A DNA stretch of 28,688 bases from Flavobacterium psychrophilum (GCA_945862065.1 CAMAWT010000024.1:1-28688), one strand, 5' to 3'. Shown: positions 1 to 7,887, counted from the stretch's first letter. Notes: a model not told the origin generated them from the letters alone. A program made the numbers and translations.

Positions 1-889
1 TAAAATTTTTGTAATAAGAAAAATGAGCTTTTATAATGGCAATGCAATGTGAAAATTTACCTTCTAAAATAAATTTAATTCCAGCAATACCGTCCAAAAT
101 AAATCTTGAAAGGATAATGATAATAATTTTATTTTTAGGAAGATTTTTAGTTAAGGTGTATAAAGAGTTTCTAAAATTCAAATAGGTTTTTTTGGGATTG
201 GATTCTTTTAAAGTAGCACCACCAACATGGTATACAACTGATTTTGAACAATATAATGAAGTATATCCTTTGTTAAAAGCACGCCAACAAAGATCAATTT
301 CTTCTTGATGAGCAAAAAAGGTTTCATCAAAACCCTTTAATTCATTATACACTTGTTTTCTAATGAAAAAACAGGCGCCAGATGCCCAAAAAATTTCGCA
401 ATTGTCGTTGTATTGCCCATTATCATTTTCGATAAAATTAAAAACCCTACCGCGACAAAATGGATATCCAAAATTATCAATAAAACCTCCAGCTGCACCT
501 GCATATTCAAATTTTGATTTATTTTTAAAATCTAATAATTTGGGTTGTATGATTGCTATTTCAGATTGTTTTTCAAAAATATTTATAATAGGTAAAAGCC
601 AATTTTCAGTTACTTCAATATCTGAATTAACCAATGCATAATACGGTTCTTCCACAAATTTTAAGGCATCGTTATATCCTTTTGCAAAACCAAAATTTCC
701 GTCATTTTGTATGATTTTTATATCGGGATAATTTGTTTTTATAAACGCTATTGAATCATCTGTTGAAGCATTATCAGCAACATAAATTGTAGCTTCATCA
801 GAATAAGAACTTATGGACGGTAAAAATTGTTCTAACAACTTTGAACCGTTCCAATTAAGTATGACAACTGCAATTTTTTTATCAATCAT
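1..889 (-). CDS. Family 2 glycosyltransferase, 3' end missing
   Basis: Predicted GT-A-fold glycosyltransferase of the rhamnosyltransferase-like COG1216 group, which transfers a sugar from an NDP donor to a surface polysaccharide or LPS. Reading down from ATG at 889, about 296 codons run to the window edge without a stop, so the C-terminus lies outside. Visible motifs are an N-terminal VVILNWNG, then DNASTDDS, NFGFAKGYN, the metal-site region NSDIEV, and a later segment ending GFDETFFAHQEEIDLCWR, which is characteristic of this group. A hydrophobic stretch follows near residues 250-275, suggesting membrane association. The ATG lies 2 nt after the stop of the upstream gene on the same strand, so the two are probably co-transcribed and translationally coupled. 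Family assignment is firm; acceptor and sugar are unknown. Confidence 0.9.
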   Translation of the reverse strand, partial: MIDKKIAVVILNWNGSKLLEQFLPSISSYSDEATIYVADNASTDDSIAFIKTNYPDIKIIQNDGNFGFAKGYNDALKFVEEPYYALVNSDIEVTENWLLPIINIFEKQSEIAIIQPKLLDFKNKSKFEYAGAAGGFIDNFGYPFCRGRVFNFIENDNGQYNDNCEIFWASGACFFIRKQVYNELKGFDETFFAHQEEIDLCWRAFNKGYTSLYCSKSVVYHVGGATLKESNPKKTYLNFRNSLYTLTKNLPKNKIIIIILSRFILDGIAGIKFILEGKFSHCIAIIKAHFSYYKNF

Positions 890-891
890 TA

Positions 892-1353
892 TTAAATAAA
901 TTCACTTAGATTAGTATAGTCGGGAAGGTCTTGTAAAAAAATGTATTTTTCATTTTCAAAATCCATTTGGCAAAAGTAATGATTTAGACCATTGGTTACC
1001 ATTAAAAAATTGGCATTTAATGCAAGATTATATCGAGCTATCTGGTCGAAAGTATTTTGAGCAATATGAATACTTGGCGCTTTGCACTCTATCAATAATA
1101 GTATCGATCCATCTGATTGAAAGACCACAACATCATATCTTTTAGTAAGATCATTTATTTTAATAAGTTTTTCTACGTTAATGTACGATTTTGGGTATTT
1201 CAATTCATACAATAAATGATGGATAACATGTTGACGAACCCATTCTTCAGGTGTAAGGATTATAAATTTTTTCCTAATTTCATCAAAGATTAAGACTTTA
1301 TTTTCACTATTTTTGAAGCGAAATGAATAATTTGAAAAATTCAATTGTTGCAT
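892..1353 (-). CDS. HsdR_N-type (PD-(D/E)xK) nuclease-like small protein
   Basis: A 153-residue protein resembling only the N-terminal domain of type I restriction HsdR subunits, with no helicase part. TPEEWVRQHVIHHLL lies at 34-48. The nuclease-like core is RYDVVVF at 72-78, then IECKAP at 88-93, which supplies a D74...E89-x-K91 triad of the PD-(D/E)xK type, with Q104 just after. Stand-alone proteins of this kind are common in Bacteroidota next to holA, as here, where holA is divergent across a 51-bp gap. No HsdM or HsdS gene is nearby, so it is not part of a restriction system in this window. The true role is unknown; DNA repair or replication-associated nuclease activity is an inference from family and neighbour. 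Confidence 0.85.
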   Translation of the reverse strand: MQQLNFSNYSFRFKNSENKVLIFDEIRKKFIILTPEEWVRQHVIHHLLYELKYPKSYINVEKLIKINDLTKRYDVVVFQSDGSILLLIECKAPSIHIAQNTFDQIARYNLALNANFLMVTNGLNHYFCQMDFENEKYIFLQDLPDYTNLSEFI

Positions 1354-1357
1354 TTGG

Positions 1358-1365
1358 CAAATGTA
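1358..1365 (-). promoter_or_regulatory. Flavobacterial -7 motif close to the HsdR_N-like start
   Basis: On the minus strand this reads TACATTTG, a full match to TAnnTTTG. It ends only 4 nt before the ATG at 1353, so a transcript from it would be nearly leaderless. A TTTG lies 23 nt upstream, at the long end of accepted spacing. Confidence 0.35.
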
Positions 1366-1404
1366 TTTAAAAATTGAAATTCAAGATTCAAATATCATAA
1401 AAAA

Positions 1405-2409
1405 ATGGATGAAGTATTAAAAATAATTAACGACATAAAATCTGGAAACATCAGTCCGATTTACTTTTTGATGGGTGAAGAGGCCTATTATATAGATAAA
1501 TTAACAGAATATATTGAGAAAAATATTTTATCTGAAGAAGAGAAAGGCTTTAATCAAATGGTTCTTTACGGAAGAGATGTAACTATTGAAGATGTTATTT
1601 CTAATGCCAAACGATATCCAATGATGTCTGAAAAACAGGTTGTTATAGTAAAAGAAGCTCAAGATTTGATTAAGACTATTGATAAATTGGAATCGTATGC
1701 TGAAAAGCCGCAGCCAACAACAGTTTTAGTATTTGCTTATAAATACAAAACATTAGATAAAAGGAAAAAGCTTGTAAAGTTACTATCCAAAAGCGGGGTG
1801 GTATTTGAAAGTAAGAAGATGTATGAGAATCAAGTTGGAACTTGGATCAATAGAGTTTTATCTGGAAAAGGATATGGCATTGAACCCAAAGCAACAGCAA
1901 TGTTGGTTGAGTTTTTAGGAAATGATTTAGGAAAAATAAGCAATGAATTAGACAAACTTCAAATTGTTTTACCAAAGTCACATACAATTACTCCAAATGA
2001 TATTGAAGTTAACATTGGTTTTAGCAAAGACTTTAATATTTTTGAATTACGAAAATCAATTGGAGAAAGAAACCAAGTGCAAGCTTATAAAATAGCCCAT
2101 CATTTTGCTCAAAATTCCAAGGATAATCCAATGGTTGTAACTGTTACACTATTGTTTAGCTTTTTTTCTCAGTTGTTGCAATACCATGGATTAAAAAATA
2201 AAGATCCGAGAGCTGCTGCCCCAATATTGGGCGTAAGTCCCTTTTTTATGAAAGATTATGAAGTGGCAATTCGAAATTACCCTATGAAAAAAGTGAGTTT
2301 TGTCATTGCAACTCTCAGAGATATAGATGTGAAGAGTAAAGGTGTTGGTGCCAATGCAATGTCACATTCCGACTTGCTTAATGAGTTGTTAGTCAAAATT
2401 TTTATGTAA
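1405..2409 (+). CDS. holA: DNA polymerase III subunit delta
   Basis: A 334-residue HolA homologue, the clamp-loader subunit that opens the sliding clamp during replication. The opening IYFLMGEEAYYIDKLTEYIE matches the start of the delta-subunit N-terminal domain. It is followed by KQVVIVKEAQDL near 80-90, TTVLVFAYKYKTLDKR near 105-120, and the C-terminal collar region with FFSQLLQYHGLK near 250. Length is normal for HolA (about 330-345). The ATG follows an A-rich stretch, with no Shine-Dalgarno sequence, which is usual for this phylum. Its stop codon lies 2 bp from the stop of the convergent serine-hydrolase gene, leaving no room for a terminator. Confidence 0.93.
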   Translation: MDEVLKIINDIKSGNISPIYFLMGEEAYYIDKLTEYIEKNILSEEEKGFNQMVLYGRDVTIEDVISNAKRYPMMSEKQVVIVKEAQDLIKTIDKLESYAEKPQPTTVLVFAYKYKTLDKRKKLVKLLSKSGVVFESKKMYENQVGTWINRVLSGKGYGIEPKATAMLVEFLGNDLGKISNELDKLQIVLPKSHTITPNDIEVNIGFSKDFNIFELRKSIGERNQVQAYKIAHHFAQNSKDNPMVVTVTLLFSFFSQLLQYHGLKNKDPRAAAPILGVSPFFMKDYEVAIRNYPMKKVSFVIATLRDIDVKSKGVGANAMSHSDLLNELLVKIFM

Positions 2410-2411
2410 TA

Positions 2412-3605
2412 TTATTCCGTATCACTTTCCTTTAGCTTGAAAGGATAATTTCCAAATAATGTGGCCAATTTATTAACTTGATACGTTTTTCTTGTAAATT
2501 TATTTGATAGCGCAATGATCAAAACGTTCTCTTTCAACAACATATTATAACTTGAAGTGTTTCCGTGCCACCACCCATTGTGATAATAAAACTTTTGACC
2601 CGTTTGCCATTCTCTCAATCGAATACCGAGTCCGTAGTTTTTTTCACCTTTGCTTTCATAGCTATATCCTTTATACACTTGATTTAACAACTCTTTATGG
2701 ATAAAAGAAGGAGCAGTAACCGCCATATTGAACTTTAATAAATCTCTTGGGGTTGTGTAAATGTTTTTGTCACCGTAAACAGCGTCCAAAAAATCGTACG
2801 GATATTTGATATAATTGTATTTATAGGAGGGTGTTGCTTTTTCTTTGGGTGTATTTTCGTCAAAAACAAAACTATTTTTCATATCAAGTGGTTCAAAAAT
2901 CATTTTTTGAATGGCTTTGTTATATTTCATCCCAGTAACTTTTTCAATGACCAATGCCAAAAGCACATAATTGGTATTGGAATAACTAAAATGTTTGTCG
3001 GTACTGTATTCTAAGGGTATGTTTTTGGTTGTCAAAATGGTTAATACATCTTGATTTGTCAATATGTTTTTTCTATCCCAATTAGCTTTATCATCTGCAA
3101 AATAACCATATTTCCTAATGCCACTTCTGTGATTGAGCAAGGTTTTTATGGTAACTTTTTCATATGGAAAACCTTCAAAATAGGAGGTGAGTTTATCGTT
3201 CAAATTAATTTTTTTATCATCAATCAATTTCAAAATGGCACATGCTGTAATAACTTTACTCACAGAGGCTATGTGAAGTGGTGTTTCTGGTGAATTTAAA
3301 AGATTATTTTCTTTATCTGCAAATCCTTCATATTTTTCATAAATGATTTGACCGTTTTGAGCCACTAAAAAACTTACATTTTCAAAATCTGTAGACCAAT
3401 TATTTGTAACAAACTTTTCAATTTTTTGTTGTTTTTCTAATATATACGCATCTGTTAAAATTGGCAATTCGTCCTCGCGTGGATTAATAGCATAGGATAA
3501 ACCCGATTTTTTCACATGCTTTTCTTGTTTTTTATCAGAACAACCAAAAAGTAGGAGTATGCATGTAAATGAAAATATATAGAGAATTCGAATGGACTGA
3601 TTCAT
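2412..3605 (-). CDS. Serine hydrolase lipoprotein (class C beta-lactamase / PBP-like)
   Basis: A 397-residue protein with a lipoprotein signal: a hydrophobic segment 6-20 and lipobox LLFGC with Cys22 as the lipidation site, so it is probably anchored in the envelope. The beta-lactamase/DD-peptidase fold is supported by the nucleophile motif SVSK at 114-117, the YSN motif at 208-210, and HNGWWHG at 342-348 in place of the KTG box, as is common in the class C-like esterase/peptidase group (PF00144). This set points to a D,D-peptidase or esterase rather than a resistance enzyme; the substrate cannot be read from sequence. It is monocistronic and convergent with holA. Confidence 0.9.
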   Translation of the reverse strand: MNQSIRILYIFSFTCILLLFGCSDKKQEKHVKKSGLSYAINPREDELPILTDAYILEKQQKIEKFVTNNWSTDFENVSFLVAQNGQIIYEKYEGFADKENNLLNSPETPLHIASVSKVITACAILKLIDDKKINLNDKLTSYFEGFPYEKVTIKTLLNHRSGIRKYGYFADDKANWDRKNILTNQDVLTILTTKNIPLEYSTDKHFSYSNTNYVLLALVIEKVTGMKYNKAIQKMIFEPLDMKNSFVFDENTPKEKATPSYKYNYIKYPYDFLDAVYGDKNIYTTPRDLLKFNMAVTAPSFIHKELLNQVYKGYSYESKGEKNYGLGIRLREWQTGQKFYYHNGWWHGNTSSYNMLLKENVLIIALSNKFTRKTYQVNKLATLFGNYPFKLKESDTE

Positions 3606-3623
3606 TGTTTGTTTGTTAAATTA

Positions 3624-3631
3624 CAAAAATA
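3624..3631 (-). promoter_or_regulatory. -7 promoter motif for the serine hydrolase
   Basis: The minus strand reads TATTTTTG, matching TAnnTTTG, 18 nt upstream of the ATG at 3605. No TTG occurs at 17-23 nt spacing, so only the -7 half is supported. Confidence 0.5.
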
Positions 3632-3722
3632 TAAAATCATTATTTTTATTGAATAGCAATTGAAATAAGATATTAACAATGTTTTAAAGTACTTGTAGTT
3701 CATTTTTAATACATTAATTGTT

Positions 3723-3752
3723 TTGAAAACGTTCTCTATACAATTACATTTG
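3723..3752 (+). promoter_or_regulatory. Promoter (TTG-N19-TACATTTG) of the Lys1-like oxidoreductase
   Basis: TTG at 3723-3725 and TACATTTG at 3745-3752 are separated by 19 nt, a full match to the Flavobacterium primary-sigma consensus. The start codon follows 17 nt downstream. Confidence 0.75.
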
Positions 3753-3769
3753 TGAAAAAATAAGTAAAC

Positions 3770-4972
3770 ATGAAATTTGGAATAATAAAAGAAAGAAAGA
3801 ATCCGCCTGATAGAAGAGTTGTTTTTTCTCCGGAAGAAATTGTAACATTAAAATCGATGTATCCAAATATTCAAATTGTTGTAGAATCTTCAGACATAAG
3901 GATTTTTAAAGATGAATCCTATTTGAAATTAGGAATAAATGTAGTTGAAGATGTATCTGATTGTGATGTTTTATTTGGAGTAAAAGAAGTACCTGTTGAA
4001 AATTTGATTCCAAATAAAAAGTATTTTTTCTTTTCGCATACCATAAAAAAACAACCTTATAATAGAAAATTACTTCAGGCAATTATAAATCAAAATATCG
4101 ATTTATTTGACCATGAAACCATTGTTGACGATAATAATAAAAGATTAATTGGTTTTGGACGATATGCAGGAATTGTTGGTGCTTATAATGCATTTAGAGC
4201 ATTCGGAATTAAATTTGAACTTTTTAATTTGGCTAAAGCCGAATCACTTTCTGGTAGAGACGAACTGATTGTGAGGTTAAAACGACAGATTTTACCCAAT
4301 ATTAAAATAATTGTTACAGGTCATGGCAAAGTGGGTTCGGGTATTAAAGAAATATTAGATGGAATAAAAATTAAGCAAGTTTCAATTTCTGATTATTTAT
4401 CTAAAAATTTCACACAACCTGTTTACTGTCAAATAGATGTATTAGATTATAATAAACGAAAAGACGGACAACTTTTGGATAAATATGATTTTTATCAAAA
4501 CCCAACGGAATATATTTCTGACTTTGAGAGATTTACCAAAGTATCAGATATGTATATCTCAGGACATTTTCATGCCAACAATGCTCCAGATATTTTAACT
4601 CGTGACATGCTCATTGCCCCAGATTGTAAAATAAAAATTGTAGCAGATGTTTCTTGTGATGTAAACGGACCCATAGCATGTACTTTAAAAGCCTCTACTA
4701 TTGCAGATCCATTTTTTGGGTATTTGCCATCACAACATATTGAAGTTCCCTATACACATCCGGGCGCAGTGGTTGTTATGTCTGTTGATAATCTTCCGTG
4801 CGAAATTCCATTAGATGCAAGTAAAGGCTTTGGAGAAATGTTTATACAACATGTTATCCCTGCTTTTTTTAATAATGATAAAGATGGATTATTAAGCCGA
4901 GCTCAAATTACGGATAAAGGCAAATTGACATCAAAATATACCTATTTGCAGGAATATTTGGAAGGAAAATAG
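3770..4972 (+). CDS. NAD(P)-dependent oxidoreductase, saccharopine/alanine dehydrogenase-like
   Basis: A 400-residue protein with the two-domain AlaDH/PNT layout. The N-terminal domain (about 1-140) has FGIIKERKNPPDRRVVFSP and KEVP at 72-75. The Rossmann domain has GHGKVGSG at 184-191 as the dinucleotide-binding loop. The features FFFSHTIKKQPYN, DLFDHE, GFGRYAG near 128-134 and VADVSCDVNGPI resemble the lysine-forming saccharopine dehydrogenase (Lys1/LKR) branch more than true alanine dehydrogenase, which is encoded separately at the other end of this window. A role in lysine or related amino-acid metabolism is likely, but the substrate is not proven by sequence. It has its own well-formed promoter and no co-directional partner. 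Confidence 0.8.
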   Translation: MKFGIIKERKNPPDRRVVFSPEEIVTLKSMYPNIQIVVESSDIRIFKDESYLKLGINVVEDVSDCDVLFGVKEVPVENLIPNKKYFFFSHTIKKQPYNRKLLQAIINQNIDLFDHETIVDDNNKRLIGFGRYAGIVGAYNAFRAFGIKFELFNLAKAESLSGRDELIVRLKRQILPNIKIIVTGHGKVGSGIKEILDGIKIKQVSISDYLSKNFTQPVYCQIDVLDYNKRKDGQLLDKYDFYQNPTEYISDFERFTKVSDMYISGHFHANNAPDILTRDMLIAPDCKIKIVADVSCDVNGPIACTLKASTIADPFFGYLPSQHIEVPYTHPGAVVVMSVDNLPCEIPLDASKGFGEMFIQHVIPAFFNNDKDGLLSRAQITDKGKLTSKYTYLQEYLEGK

Positions 4973-5022
4973 AGTGCATTGCTCCAAAATTTATTTTACT
5001 TTGAACCTTAAATTAAACGCAA

Positions 5023-5326
5023 ATGAAAAACAAATTTTTCTATTTTATAGCAGTATTTACATTAGCATTTCATTTACAGGCACAAGATATTTTGCCCTTT
5101 GTTGAAAATTTTTCAAAATCAAATCATTTAGGTGATAACCAGGTTTGGAATCTAACTCAAGGGACTGATAATGCGATGTGTTTTGCAAACAACCACTATT
5201 TTTTAAGATATAATGGTGTAAAATGGGAAAAATATACATGTTTTAAAAATTACGATAATGGATAGAAATGACACCTATTATTTTCAAATTGAAGCATTTA
5301 ATTCAAATGGAATTGGAAAGAGATGA
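5023..5326 (+). pseudogene. Decayed remnant: N-terminus of a triple-tyrosine/propeller sensor joined to a FnIII-like tail
   Basis: The reading frame from 5023 gives 80 residues: a signal peptide (MKNKFFYFIAVFTLAFHLQA) then GDNQVWNLTQGTDNAMCFAN and LRYNGVKWEKYT. This is the typical beginning of large flavobacterial sensor proteins with Reg_prop propeller repeats and a triple-tyrosine domain, which normally run to 900 or more residues. The frame stops at 5265. A different frame covering 5258-5326 reads MDRNDTYYFQIEAFNSNGIG and then stops, resembling the last strand of a fibronectin type III-like domain from another protein. The simplest reading is a deletion joining two unrelated gene ends. The short frame could still be translated, but a functional product is unlikely. 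Confidence 0.6.
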
Positions 5327-5341
5327 AAAATAGAAAAAAGT

Positions 5342-5371
5342 TTGTAAACTCAAAATAAAAGTGTAAATTTG
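5342..5371 (+). promoter_or_regulatory. Promoter (TTG-N19-TAAATTTG) of the toxin-antitoxin operon
   Basis: TTTG at 5341-5344 and TAAATTTG at 5364-5371 have the consensus 19-nt spacing, with the antitoxin ATG 29 nt downstream. The octamer TTTGTAAA covering the upstream box recurs in the palindrome after the toxin gene, so it may be part of an autoregulatory operator (inference). Confidence 0.7.
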
Positions 5372-5400
5372 CGTTTATAAAGAAGTAAATATACACACAG

Positions 5401-5862
5401 ATGAACAAAAAAAGCAAAACATATCAGGAAACTATTGATTCATTGGCACTTGTTAATGAACCTATTTCACTTTATTTGCCAGCAAGTTTTTCAAAAAGTA
5501 CTGTTTTAGATAACTTAACACAAAACTCAAAACAAATATTTGCTAAGGTTGTTTCTGTTACAGAATTAACCATTAAAACTTTAGCAGAAAACATTTTTGA
5601 AATTACTCCAAAAACATTCATTAAATACAAGAACAACGAAACCAAAATTCCTTCAAGAATTGCAGAATTGGCTATTGAAATTAGTACTTTATATGACTTA
5701 GGTATTCAAATTTTTGGAAATGCCGCTACATTCAATTTATGGTTAGATAAAGAAAATATTTTTTTCAATCAAAATAAACCATCCAATTACTTGAATACAT
5801 CTACAGGAATTCATTTAATTTACGAAGAATTGAAAAGAATTGAATTTGGCGCAACAGCATAA
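5401..5862 (+). CDS. Antitoxin, Xre/MbcA/ParS family (DUF2384)
   Basis: A 153-residue antitoxin that should bind and neutralise the RES toxin encoded directly after it and repress the shared promoter. The N-terminal half (about 45-90) has the helical Xre-like region including ITPKTFIKYKN. The C-terminal toxin-binding domain is clear: LGIQIFGNAATFNLWLD at 100-116, then KPSNYLNTSTGIHLIYEEL at 126-144 and RIEFGATA at the end, matching the pattern of COG5642 proteins. The stop is followed by CCT and then the toxin ATG, so the genes are translationally coupled. The order (antitoxin first) and length are standard for this family. Confidence 0.92.
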   Translation: MNKKSKTYQETIDSLALVNEPISLYLPASFSKSTVLDNLTQNSKQIFAKVVSVTELTIKTLAENIFEITPKTFIKYKNNETKIPSRIAELAIEISTLYDLGIQIFGNAATFNLWLDKENIFFNQNKPSNYLNTSTGIHLIYEELKRIEFGATA

Positions 5863-5865
5863 CCT

Positions 5866-6318
5866 ATGAAAGCATTTAGAATTGTTCATTCAAAATGGGC
5901 AAATAGTTTGACTGCTTCAGGGTATGCAGCACGTTGGAATTCATCAGGTTTTTTTGTTATTTATGCTGCTGAAAATTGTTCGTTAGCTTGTTTGGAAAAT
6001 TTAGTTCACAGAAATGGATTTGGATCCACCAATGATTTTAGCCTGCTTACTATTAATTTACCTAACATACTAGTAATTAAACAAATAAGTTTAATCGATT
6101 TGCCTATTGGTTGGAATGACTCAACAGAAAAAGGACATATGATATGTAGAGAAATTGGCGACCAATGGATTAGGCATCAAGAATCTCTTTGTTTATTAGT
6201 CCCTTCAGCAATAATTGAAGGTGAAATGAACGTACTTATAAATCCGCATCATCCTGATTTTAATAAAGTGACTTTTTCAGCTAAAGATTTTTCATTTGAC
6301 ACCAGATTATTGGTTTAG
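5866..6318 (+). CDS. RES-domain toxin (NAD+ phosphorylase type)
   Basis: A 150-residue RES protein. Characterised members (for example MbcT) degrade intracellular NAD+ by phosphorolysis and are bacteriostatic or lethal unless bound by the cognate antitoxin. Conserved features are R5, ARWNSSG at 22-28, VIYAAE at 31-36, SLACLENLVH at 39-48, GDQW at 98-101, VPSAI at 112-116 and the final NVLINPHHPDF at 122-132. The residues that give the family its name (R, E, S) are all represented, so the toxin looks intact. It starts 4 nt after the antitoxin stop and shares its promoter. The NAD+-phosphorylase activity is inferred from the family. Confidence 0.92.
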   Translation: MKAFRIVHSKWANSLTASGYAARWNSSGFFVIYAAENCSLACLENLVHRNGFGSTNDFSLLTINLPNILVIKQISLIDLPIGWNDSTEKGHMICREIGDQWIRHQESLCLLVPSAIIEGEMNVLINPHHPDFNKVTFSAKDFSFDTRLLV

Positions 6319-6321
6319 TTC

Positions 6322-6335
6322 TTACAAATTTGTAA
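6322..6335. repeat. 14-bp perfect palindrome after the toxin gene
   Basis: TTACAAATTTGTAA is its own reverse complement and lies 4 nt beyond the toxin stop. There is no loop and no T-run, so it is not a conventional terminator. It could be a protein-binding site; see findings. Confidence 0.6.
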
Positions 6336-6409
6336 ATGAGTTTCCATTTTGTTATCAGCTATAACGTTTTCGTGAAAAATTATTATCCAACATTGTACCT
6401 AGTTGAATT

Positions 6410-6417
6410 TAATTTTG
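6410..6417 (+). promoter_or_regulatory. -7 motif upstream of the sugar permease
   Basis: TAATTTTG matches TAnnTTTG and lies 33 nt before the permease ATG. The nearest upstream TTG is only 14 nt away, so the -33 half is unsupported. Confidence 0.5.
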
Positions 6418-6450
6418 TTATTTAGCAGTAACTAACCAATAAATTAATTT

Positions 6451-7887
6451 ATGAATTCACAAAGTGTTAAAACCAATTGGGGACAATTTATCCCATTAGT
6501 AACTGTATTCTTCTTTTGGGGTTTCGTTGCTGCTAGTAATGATATTCTAATTCCAGTATTTAAAAAAGCATTTGATTTAACTCAAGGACAGAGCCAGTTA
6601 GTATCTTTAGCATTTTACATAGCCTATACAGTGGGATCGCTTATTTATATGGGTATTTCTTTTTTAATAGGACAAGATTTAGTAAATAAAATAGGATATA
6701 AAAATGGTCTTTCTTTGGGATTATTTATTTCAGCTTTAGGAACTTTATTATTTTATCCTGCTGCAAATTCTGGTTCATTTGAATTGATGTTAACCGGATT
6801 ATTTATTGTTGCTTTGGGTTTTTCATTACAACAAACAGTTGCCAACCCATTAGCGATTGCACTCGGACCAATTACAACAGGATCACAAAGGTTAACTTTA
6901 GCTGGTGGAATAAACAATTTAGGAACTACAATAGGTCCGTTAATTGTTAGTTTTGCAATTTTCGGATCTGCTTCATCATCAGATACAAATATGAGTATTG
7001 AAAGTGTAAAAGTTCCTTATTTAGTTTTAGGAGCGGCTTTTTTACTTGTTGCTATTTTATTGAAATTTTCGTCTTTACCTGACAAACCTGCTGCTGTTGT
7101 TGAAACGGAAGAAGAATTAAAATCATCTAGAAGTTCTGCTTTAAAATATCCACAATTAATATTGGGTATGATAGCTATATTTGTATATGTAGGTGTCGAA
7201 GTTTCAACAGCAAGTAATTTGCCTGCTTACATGGAAAAAGATTTAGGATTTTTGACAAAAGATATTGCTCCATACATTTCATTATATTGGGCAAGTTTAA
7301 TGATTGGTCGTTGGACTGGCGGAGTGGAAGCATTCACAAGCGATATGAGTTTACAAAAAACACTACGTTTTGTGGCGCCTTATTTAGCTTTTGGAGTTTT
7401 CTTGGGTGTTAATAAATTTATGGATCATGATTTGACTCCGTTTTATGTATATGCATTAATTATTATAGTTCTTATTGCTGCTGATATTGCCAGTAAAGGA
7501 AATCCTGCTAGAATGTTATTGATTTTTTCGTCATTAGGAATTACAGCTTTATTGATTGGAATGTTTACATCAGGCATGACAAGTGTTTACGCATTCACAT
7601 CAGTTGGATTATTCTGTAGTACATTATGGCCATGTATTTTTACTCTGGCAATTAGTGGATTGGGTAAAAACACAAGTCAAGGAAGTAGTTTTTTAATTAT
7701 GATGATTATGGGTGGAGGAATTGTAAGTTGGTTACAAGGTTATGTTGCAGATATTTCTTCAATCCATTTTAGTTATATTATAGGAGTAATTTGTTTTGCT
7801 TATTTAGCTTTTTATGCTTGGAGAGTAAGTGGAATTTTAAAAGCACAAGGCATTTCTTTTGATAAAAAAATATCTGGAGGACACTAA
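6451..7887 (+). CDS. Sugar MFS transporter, FHS (FucP/GluP) family
   Basis: A 478-residue polytopic inner-membrane protein with about 12 predicted transmembrane segments and a charged central loop near 205-230 containing VVETEEELKSSRSS. The start region WGQFIPLVTVFFFWGFVAAS is typical of the fucose/glucose-galactose permease family. The downstream motifs SLQQTVANPLAIALGP and RLTLAGGINNLGTTIGPL are also diagnostic of GluP/FucP-type proton or sodium symporters. The probable substrate is a hexose or amino sugar; no sugar-catabolic gene lies next to it to narrow this. It is somewhat longer than E. coli FucP (438), mostly through internal loops. It is monocistronic with its own terminator. Confidence 0.9.
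   Translation: MNSQSVKTNWGQFIPLVTVFFFWGFVAASNDILIPVFKKAFDLTQGQSQLVSLAFYIAYTVGSLIYMGISFLIGQDLVNKIGYKNGLSLGLFISALGTLLFYPAANSGSFELMLTGLFIVALGFSLQQTVANPLAIALGPITTGSQRLTLAGGINNLGTTIGPLIVSFAIFGSASSSDTNMSIESVKVPYLVLGAAFLLVAILLKFSSLPDKPAAVVETEEELKSSRSSALKYPQLILGMIAIFVYVGVEVSTASNLPAYMEKDLGFLTKDIAPYISLYWASLMIGRWTGGVEAFTSDMSLQKTLRFVAPYLAFGVFLGVNKFMDHDLTPFYVYALIIIVLIAADIASKGNPARMLLIFSSLGITALLIGMFTSGMTSVYAFTSVGLFCSTLWPCIFTLAISGLGKNTSQGSSFLIMMIMGGGIVSWLQGYVADISSIHFSYIIGVICFAYLAFYAWRVSGILKAQGISFDKKISGGH

Noticed and set aside
363..641. Plus-strand 92-codon frame
   Set aside because: It is antisense to the conserved glycosyltransferase, and has no recognisable features.
892..1353. Type I restriction-modification system
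   Set aside because: Only an HsdR N-terminal-like domain is present; helicase, methylase and specificity genes are absent.
2412..3605. Antibiotic-resistance beta-lactamase
   Set aside because: The KTG box is replaced by HNG and the lipoprotein layout fits the broad serine-hydrolase/peptidase family better; no resistance claim is justified.
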